Source: Anaerovibrio sp. JC8
Lineage (GTDB): Bacteria > Bacillota > Negativicutes > Selenomonadales > Selenomonadaceae
Direction of reading: 5' to 3'
Length of the DNA stretch: 64,000 nt
Assembly: GCF_002100115.1 (NCBI RefSeq)
Contig: NZ_ANBM01000007.1
Coordinates: 50,147-114,146, forward strand
The notes under the pieces are model-generated. The model had not been told where the DNA came from. It did no database searches and saw only the letters and a list, made by a program, of their open reading frames with translations. Positions 58,836 through 64,000 of this stretch are shown one piece after another. The stretch's first letter is position 1; each line of letters starts with the position of its first letter. Made by a program: the position numbers and the translations under genes.

Positions 58836-60044
58836 CTATTTTTTAAAAATATTTGTTAATTCATAAAATGCGCTAACCGTGTTTATAGCTCCACTTAAAT
58901 CTACTTCCGTATATCCATCTGGAATTTGCTTGCCAGCCTTGACATTCAAGACATTACACACATTCAGTATAACCTGTCCAAAATCTTCATAATTACAGTT
59001 CATATACAACTTACTAAATCCGATTTTAAGTTTATTTATTATGACATCGTCATATTCTCCATCTACTCTTATAATGTCAAAGTATTTTATAATCGCCTTA
59101 GTTACATATTCATATTTATCAGATGTATCAACAAGATCACTGATTATACATAAGGCGTCCCTCGTAAATGCAAATCCGGAGGAAAAGTCTTCTGCAACTA
59201 CCAGCAATATGATATCATCCTTTGAGTATTTATCGCCACACATATAATAAACAGCTTCATCAATCTCATCATCAATTTCATGTACATCATATTCATCTAG
59301 CGTAAAGAATTTATTTTTCGTTAAATCATATTCATCATTCAAAATAGTATTTGAAAGCTGTACTTTTTTCATGCCAGAATATACGGCTTTTTTCATTACT
59401 TTAAATTGAACATCACTAACTTCTCTTATGCTATTTGTAGTATTTTCTTCCGACTTAGCCGGCGCTACTTCATCTCTAAATTCTTTCGGTAATAATACAT
59501 CTTCAAATACTATCTTTTTCTCTCCCAGCATTTCTTTAGTGCAACTGCTAGGCAATTTAATCTTAGGTTCTGATTCCAGTATACCCACGAATTTTACATT
59601 ACTTATTCTTTTTACAGGAACACTAAAAACATCACCATAGAGGTAAATGGTTTTGGCATCAGCATCCAGCAAATCAGCCAAATCCTCCTGATCAAAAGCT
59701 GTATAGCCGGCATTTTTCAGTATAGCCTCATCATTAGTTACTTTCTTTAGCTTGGCAGTTTTTTCCGCTACATTGATAGCATCCTCCATATCGTTGCCAT
59801 CATCCTTATATTCAACGCCTAATGCCTTACAGATTTTTTTTGCAGCATCCGGAGCATTTTCCTCTATCTCGGAAATGGCTTCTGCTTCCTCATCATAGTA
59901 ACGATCTTCCAGCCATTCAACTAATTTTCCATTAACAAAATATTCCATGGCCTTGCCCTGATCAAAGTTATCCCGCAATTCCTCAATAGTTCTTACTTGT
60001 ACTCCGTTAGCCATTTCCAATGCAAATTTGATTTTCTTAGCCAT
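58836..60044 (-). CDS. Unknown protein of the AAA+ cluster, 402 residues
   Basis: Soluble, acidic. ATG 60044 has AAGGAGG 9 nt upstream. The N-terminal 80 residues (KIKFALEMANGVQVRTIEELRDNF, EYFVNGKLVEWLEDRYYDEEAEAI, KKICKALGVEY) look like a compact domain of its own; I have an uncertain memory of similar N-termini on other accessory proteins of gut anaerobes. The remainder is alpha/beta without motifs I can name (YLYGDVFSVPVKRISNVKFVGI; DDEIDEAVYYMCGDKYSKDDIILLVVAEDFSSGFAFTRDALCII). Last gene of the cluster, 53 bp after its neighbour. Could be a regulator, adaptor or substrate for the ATPase. Confidence 0.75.
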   Translation of the reverse strand: MAKKIKFALEMANGVQVRTIEELRDNFDQGKAMEYFVNGKLVEWLEDRYYDEEAEAISEIEENAPDAAKKICKALGVEYKDDGNDMEDAINVAEKTAKLKKVTNDEAILKNAGYTAFDQEDLADLLDADAKTIYLYGDVFSVPVKRISNVKFVGILESEPKIKLPSSCTKEMLGEKKIVFEDVLLPKEFRDEVAPAKSEENTTNSIREVSDVQFKVMKKAVYSGMKKVQLSNTILNDEYDLTKNKFFTLDEYDVHEIDDEIDEAVYYMCGDKYSKDDIILLVVAEDFSSGFAFTRDALCIISDLVDTSDKYEYVTKAIIKYFDIIRVDGEYDDVIINKLKIGFSKLYMNCNYEDFGQVILNVCNVLNVKAGKQIPDGYTEVDLSGAINTVSAFYELTNIFKK

Positions 60045-60097
60045 AAGAAGCATCCTCCTTGTAATATTTATAAATAATAATATTAATCATCCTTCAA

Positions 60098-61654
60098 TTA
60101 GCCAAACAGCCAATCTCCAAAAGAACTTACAGCATTACCAATACCGCTAAATACTGATCCCACTCCACTAAAAATACCGGAGCCAACAGATTTTATTCCA
60201 CTCCAGGCTGCACTGGCACAACTTTTGGCCACTGAACCCACTTTCTTAACACCACTATATACCATATTGCCAACTGCCGAACCAGCCATATAGCTTACTG
60301 CGCCTCCGGCAATACCGCCAACGATTGCGCCTATTGGGCCACCTAAAACTCCACCTATAGCAAATCCTTTGCCCGCTCCATATCCGGAGGCCACCAGTCC
60401 ACCTACCATAGATGTGGTGGTTCGTCCCATTAAGTCAGCCGCTTGCAAACCAGTTATCTCACCTTTAGCCAATTTATACATCACCTTGGCATTTTCAATA
60501 CCAACGCAAGCAATGTTGGTAATAAGTCCCAACGGGGTACCTTTTGTCAGTAGAGGAATAAGGCCTTTTTCCGCTCCCACTTTTAATGCTCCGGCGGTGG
60601 CGGCTTTTACGCCAGCATCGGCACCAGTTACTAAAGCAGTCTGTACCACTTCACTGCCCTTTATTTCCTCACCTTTAAAAACTTTATAGGCCAAATGAAA
60701 GCCAGTCCCCAAAGCAGCTGCCCCCATACCAGCCACTGCAGCCTGTTTACCAATATTCATAGCCAGCTGGCGATTGGTAAAGCTATTCCAGTCCTGCCCC
60801 ACAATAGTACCCTTTTCCTGCACCCTATTTTGTATTTTTTTTACTTGCTCCTTAGAAAGGGCTTGAGACTTAGTGGAAACACGGTCTGTTCCACCTATAT
60901 GGTCGGAAACCGATTTAGTCGGAAATTTCTCCTGTAGGGCTTCAGCTTGCCCTTTGGGTACCAAATAGCGCTGATTATTATAATTTCCATGCCGTAACAT
61001 CTCGGCAGTAGCTTGGGCGTCCTTACCAAACTTGGCTTGATACTGGTGCAGAGTCTTGTTGCCATCTCTTATCAAAATATCCATGGAGTTTTTGCCATAG
61101 GCCTGTCCGGGTTCTGGTACCAACACCTCTGCCCGATAACTTTGATTTTCTAAGGCAGCATTTGCATTAAAGGAATTTACATGAAGCTGCTCTGCAATAA
61201 ATCCATCTAAATTAGGATTCATACTGGTAGCGCCACCTTTCGTGGCAACAGCTTCCATTAATAACTGATTGTTTTGGGCCAGCGTACTTTCCACATTTGC
61301 CAAATATTGGCCAAATTCCGTAACGCTGTACCCTACAGCCGCATCCTCTAATTTGTTACATAGCCATTCTTCACTGGTTCCTCCAGCTTCCCGAACTTTG
61401 TTCAGTCCAGCTAAATTGCTATCAAAAGACTGTACCTCTGAAATAACCTCCTTACTCATCCGCTCTATTTCTTCTTCGGATTTTTCCGGAAGTTCCTCCT
61501 TAAATCGTTGTTTAAGCCATTCTTCATCAGATTGTTTACTGTCTTTTTCACTGTAGGATGTCAAAAAGCGCTGCATTATAGGTTTAAGATTTTGGGCCAT
61601 TTCATCAGGTGTTGTAGGTGTTTCTTCCACAGCATCTACGATTTTATTCTCCAT
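60098..61654 (-). CDS. Nuclease-like plus glycine-zipper membrane protein, 518 residues
   Basis: Three parts. Residues 1-150: acidic, helical. Residues about 150-290: soluble segment with NSMDILIRDGNKTLHQYQAKFGKDA near 190, whose Asp...Gln-x-Lys spacing resembles the PD-(D/E)XK nuclease core of polymorphic toxins (weak, by eye). Residues 300-518: a series of Gly/Ala-rich hydrophobic segments, the longest with dense GxxxG-type spacing (SMVGGLVASGYGAGKGFAIG, GGPIGAIVGGIAGGAVSYM near 425-470), typical of membrane-inserting glycine zippers. It could be a membrane-perturbing effector. GGGGGCGG upstream; 11 bp after the ATPase gene, so surely co-expressed with it. Confidence 0.75.
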   Translation of the reverse strand: MENKIVDAVEETPTTPDEMAQNLKPIMQRFLTSYSEKDSKQSDEEWLKQRFKEELPEKSEEEIERMSKEVISEVQSFDSNLAGLNKVREAGGTSEEWLCNKLEDAAVGYSVTEFGQYLANVESTLAQNNQLLMEAVATKGGATSMNPNLDGFIAEQLHVNSFNANAALENQSYRAEVLVPEPGQAYGKNSMDILIRDGNKTLHQYQAKFGKDAQATAEMLRHGNYNNQRYLVPKGQAEALQEKFPTKSVSDHIGGTDRVSTKSQALSKEQVKKIQNRVQEKGTIVGQDWNSFTNRQLAMNIGKQAAVAGMGAAALGTGFHLAYKVFKGEEIKGSEVVQTALVTGADAGVKAATAGALKVGAEKGLIPLLTKGTPLGLITNIACVGIENAKVMYKLAKGEITGLQAADLMGRTTTSMVGGLVASGYGAGKGFAIGGVLGGPIGAIVGGIAGGAVSYMAGSAVGNMVYSGVKKVGSVAKSCASAAWSGIKSVGSGIFSGVGSVFSGIGNAVSSFGDWLFG

Positions 61655-61665
61655 AGCACCGCCCC

Positions 61666-63156
61666 CTATACTGATGCATTTTTATATTTCCGCTCCTTAT
61701 ATAAAGTATCCATTTTTTCCAATTTATCCTTCATTATTTCCTTTAGGGAGTGGGTATTTTTTATAGCTTCATTAATAGCCTGGGTAGTAAGTTCGGTTTT
61801 TTCATTTGCATAGGTATCCTCTATACTTTCCTTTACTACACCTTCAATGTCCGCTCCGCTGTAACCATCTGTCTTACTGGCCAAAGCACTTATATCTATT
61901 TTCTTAAAGTCGTTTGGCCGACGCTTTTTTATATGTATTTCAAATATTTTTTCCCGCTCATTCTTGTTTGGCAATCCGACATAAAATATTTCATCAAAAC
62001 GACCCTTACGCATAAGCTCAGGTGGCATCTTTTCAATATCATTTGCAGTAGCTACTACAAAGGCTAGGCTTTCCTTTTCCTGCAGCCATGTCAAAAATGT
62101 TCCAAAAAGTCGGGTTGTTACATCGGAAGCTCCGCTGTTACCTCCTACCCCAGCAAAGGCTTTTTCCAGCTCATCAATCCAAAGAACACACGGAGAAATC
62201 GCCTCCGCCAGCTTTATGGCCTTACGCATATTGGCCTCGGACTCACCAACATATTTACCCATTAGCCGCCCCATATCCATGCGCAAAAGCGGAACATTAA
62301 AGAGTTTTGCGGCAGCCTTGGCATTAAGTGATTTACCACATCCCGGCATCCCAGCGATTAATACACCTTTTGGAATATCAACACCAAACTTTTCAGCCTT
62401 TGCCACATTCTTAAATATTTTTCCTTTTCGCTGAAGCCAATTTTTGAGATTTTCCAGTCCTCCGATGCTGGATAAGTCCTCTTTTACCGGGATCATTTCC
62501 AATATGCCAGATTTTCTTATCAACTGTTGTTTTTGTTCAATAATGAGGTCCATATCGCTACTGGTAATTTCACCATCATCAGTCAGAGCCATGGCCAACA
62601 TATTACATATTTCAAATTCTGTAAGCCCCTTTAAAGCCATTGACAATTCATCCAAAAATTGTGGGCTGAGCCTGTCTATTTCCTGTTCATCACAAAAATC
62701 ATTTACCACTTGTTTTATCTCTGGCTGGCTTAAATAATCCATGGATAATATTGACATAAATTTTTCCAGTTCCGGAGGAATAACTACTACTGGAGAAACC
62801 ATCACAATATTAAAATCATCCAGTCCCTTTACAATCTTTTGTGCTAATAATTTCAGTAATGCTGTTACAACCGGATCTGACAGATAACTATGAATATCCG
62901 TCAAGACCAGTACCCTACGATGACAGCTGTTTGCATCACTTATTAAAAATCTCAATGTATCAGCCAAAGACCAGTCCGGGCATACAGAATTAGTTGCATA
63001 ATCACAAAAGCCGGTTACTGACCATTCCATAATTACCCGTCCACAGGCTGCACTTTGCACATATTTTACAGCCTTGCTTTCCTCGAAGGTGTCAATATAA
63101 ATAATAGGAAATCCTGCATCCATAAAACGGATTAAGTTATCCTCAAATTTATTCAT
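61666..63156 (-). CDS. Ycf46-like AAA+ ATPase, 496 residues
   Basis: ATG 63156 with AAGGAGG 9 nt upstream. N-terminal half (to about 205): RecA/AAA-like fold without a P-loop (IIYIDTFEESKAVKYV, RVLVLTDIHSYLSDP). C-terminal half: complete AAA+ module with Walker A AGMPGCGKSLNAKA near 265, Walker B CVLWIDELEKAF near 325, sensor 1 VVATANDIEKMP, arginine-finger region MRKGRFDEIF, sensor 2 DGYSGADIEG. This layout is that of the Ycf46/Ycf46-like family, known from plastids and cyanobacteria and also found in accessory gene clusters of other bacteria. Probably a remodelling ATPase acting on the two proteins encoded after it. Confidence 0.87.
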   Translation of the reverse strand: MNKFEDNLIRFMDAGFPIIYIDTFEESKAVKYVQSAACGRVIMEWSVTGFCDYATNSVCPDWSLADTLRFLISDANSCHRRVLVLTDIHSYLSDPVVTALLKLLAQKIVKGLDDFNIVMVSPVVVIPPELEKFMSILSMDYLSQPEIKQVVNDFCDEQEIDRLSPQFLDELSMALKGLTEFEICNMLAMALTDDGEITSSDMDLIIEQKQQLIRKSGILEMIPVKEDLSSIGGLENLKNWLQRKGKIFKNVAKAEKFGVDIPKGVLIAGMPGCGKSLNAKAAAKLFNVPLLRMDMGRLMGKYVGESEANMRKAIKLAEAISPCVLWIDELEKAFAGVGGNSGASDVTTRLFGTFLTWLQEKESLAFVVATANDIEKMPPELMRKGRFDEIFYVGLPNKNEREKIFEIHIKKRRPNDFKKIDISALASKTDGYSGADIEGVVKESIEDTYANEKTELTTQAINEAIKNTHSLKEIMKDKLEKMDTLYKERKYKNASV

Positions 63157-63548
63157 TCCGATCTTCCTCCTTCTCTGATGCAAGTTTTTCGTTTCAAATA
63201 ATTTAAATAATTATTATTGATTAGATTTTATTCAACCGATAATATTCGTCAATATTTTGTCGAGCAAAAAATAACCTTTGTGTAAAACAAACATTTCAAA
63301 TAGTTATTTATAACAAGTTTTAACCATCTATTTCAACATAAATTATAAAAATTCCTGCATTATTACCAACATTTTCGATTGTCGGATAAGTAATGTAAGA
63401 TTTGTAATTCACTAACTCACAAATCTATACTGTTATGGGAATTAGCTGTAACAGGATTTTTTCAAAAATATTAAAACTCAATTTACATCTATTCTAGGCA
63501 TAAAAAAGAGAGGGGTCATCCCCCTCTCCATGTCATTTCTCCAAATCA
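63157..63548. other. 392-bp intergenic region with a block shared with 58141-58190
   Basis: No ORF. Bases 63328-63380 resemble 58141-58190 (both start CTATTTCAAC, then TAAA, AAAAT and CCTGC in step). Both lie upstream of a minus-strand operon start. The promoter of the AAA+ cluster should be here, but no convincing -35/-10 pair was found. A terminator is at its right end. Confidence 0.55.
63506..63532 (-). terminator. Terminator after the 63549-63902 gene
   Basis: Minus strand GAGAGGGGG / CCCCTCTC hairpin with a 4-5-nt loop followed by TTTTTTAT. Confidence 0.8.
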
Positions 63549-63902
63549 TTATCCCCAACGAACCATTTTTATAACCCATTCGCCTTCTGCATTGTATATA
63601 ATCATCATGTGTCCTTTTACTATTTCACCATGCAGATTGCTCAAATACTGGGTATTACAGGTAAAGGTCATATTCTCACTCTGGACATCACATGAAGTTA
63701 TATGCGCATTTCTTATTAATTTAGGCATATTTTCAGGCGGAATAACCGTTCCTGGGCTTGGCTCCTGACAAATCCAACTATTTTGATATACTACCCGATC
63801 AAAGCATTCCTCTATGCTTTCACCCTCATAAGCATAGGAGGTACCGGAACAAGCAAACAGACATGTACAAATCGCAAACATCACAAACAACCGTTTAATC
63901 AT
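63549..63902 (-). CDS. Small secreted or lipoprotein-like protein
   Basis: 117 residues from ATG 63902 (GGGGTGG 5 nt upstream). N-terminal signal MIKRLFVMFAICTCLFACSGTSYA: it could be a lipoprotein (LFAC) or cut after SYA. The mature part has four cysteines (ECFD, WICQE, TSCDV, FTCNT), probably two disulfides, and ends GEIVKGHMMIIYNAEGEWVIKMVRWG. A truncated paralogue is at 53074-53220. Unrecognised family. Separate transcription unit upstream of the AAA+ cluster. Confidence 0.75.
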   Translation of the reverse strand: MIKRLFVMFAICTCLFACSGTSYAYEGESIEECFDRVVYQNSWICQEPSPGTVIPPENMPKLIRNAHITSCDVQSENMTFTCNTQYLSNLHGEIVKGHMMIIYNAEGEWVIKMVRWG

Positions 63903-63962
63903 AATATCCACCCCTTTGACATTACAATATAACTTGTCCTTAAGTAGAATATATCTGCTTAT

Positions 63963-63999
63963 CGCAATTATACAAAATGTCCCAGCAGGTTTTGTTTAC
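63963..63999. repeat. 37-bp direct repeat, copy 2
   Basis: Identical to 58628-58664. On the minus strand it carries TATAAT (63968-63973), about 65 nt before the 63902 start codon, so here it may act as that gene's promoter. The other hairpin arm, if present, is beyond the window edge. Confidence 0.9.
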
Positions 64000-64000
64000 T

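Overview
The window reads as a chromosomal segment of an anaerobic Firmicute, most likely a Negativicute of the Selenomonadaceae type. This is an inference. It rests on the gene order remA-gmk-rpoZ-coaBC with priA nearby, a tandem two-GTPase dynamin, RemA and LarA, mixed with envelope-type proteins (BamE/SmpA-like, LPP20-like) that fit a diderm Firmicute. No rRNA, tRNA or CRISPR array was seen.

Layout. 0-9.2 kb (minus): a self-contained operon of STAS anti-sigma antagonist, a six-domain NRPS (A-T-C-A-T-C), a MATE exporter and a Cache/HAMP membrane sensor cut by the left edge. It resembles a partner-switching-controlled natural-product locus and has its own promoter. 9.2-20.8 kb (minus): housekeeping block apt, lipoprotein, priA, dynA, dapF, yicC, remA, gmk, rpoZ, coaBC. 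20.9-34.8 kb: mixed metabolic genes (DJ-1/PfpI, a DUF4127 protein joined to a CE2-type esterase by a likely frameshift, a DUF362 ferredoxin protein, Fe-alcohol dehydrogenase, VWA protein, DUF4143 ATPase, Ltp-repeat protein, MgtC, a 41-residue membrane peptide, acyltransferase with TetR, LarA). 34.9-51.4 kb: an Abi/HEPN gene fused by overlap to the slt-coaE-mutM-polA block, L,D-transpeptidase, amino-acid permease, an unidentified structured RNA, a split chromate transporter, a frameshifted murI, a tyrosine recombinase, uracil/xanthine permease, an RluA-type pseudouridine synthase and fructose-bisphosphate aldolase.

51.5-64 kb is accessory and visibly more AT-rich: an orphan HicB, an Rpn-type PD-(D/E)XK protein, a string of small secreted or membrane proteins, a zinc-ribbon protein ending in an L7/L12-like domain, an XRE regulator, and a three-gene cluster of a Ycf46-like AAA+ ATPase, a protein with a nuclease-like segment and a glycine-zipper membrane half, and a 402-residue protein of unknown function. 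That cluster is the strongest candidate for an undescribed system. It lies between two exact 37-bp direct repeats.

Several regulatory arrangements are unusually readable: a tetR whose promoter spacer is a perfect palindrome and whose transcript should be leaderless, a hicB promoter built the same way, and an extended -10 promoter inside the last codons of coaBC. Two genes (murI, DUF4127-CE2) are broken at homopolymer runs, so sequence error has to be weighed against real translational frameshifting.
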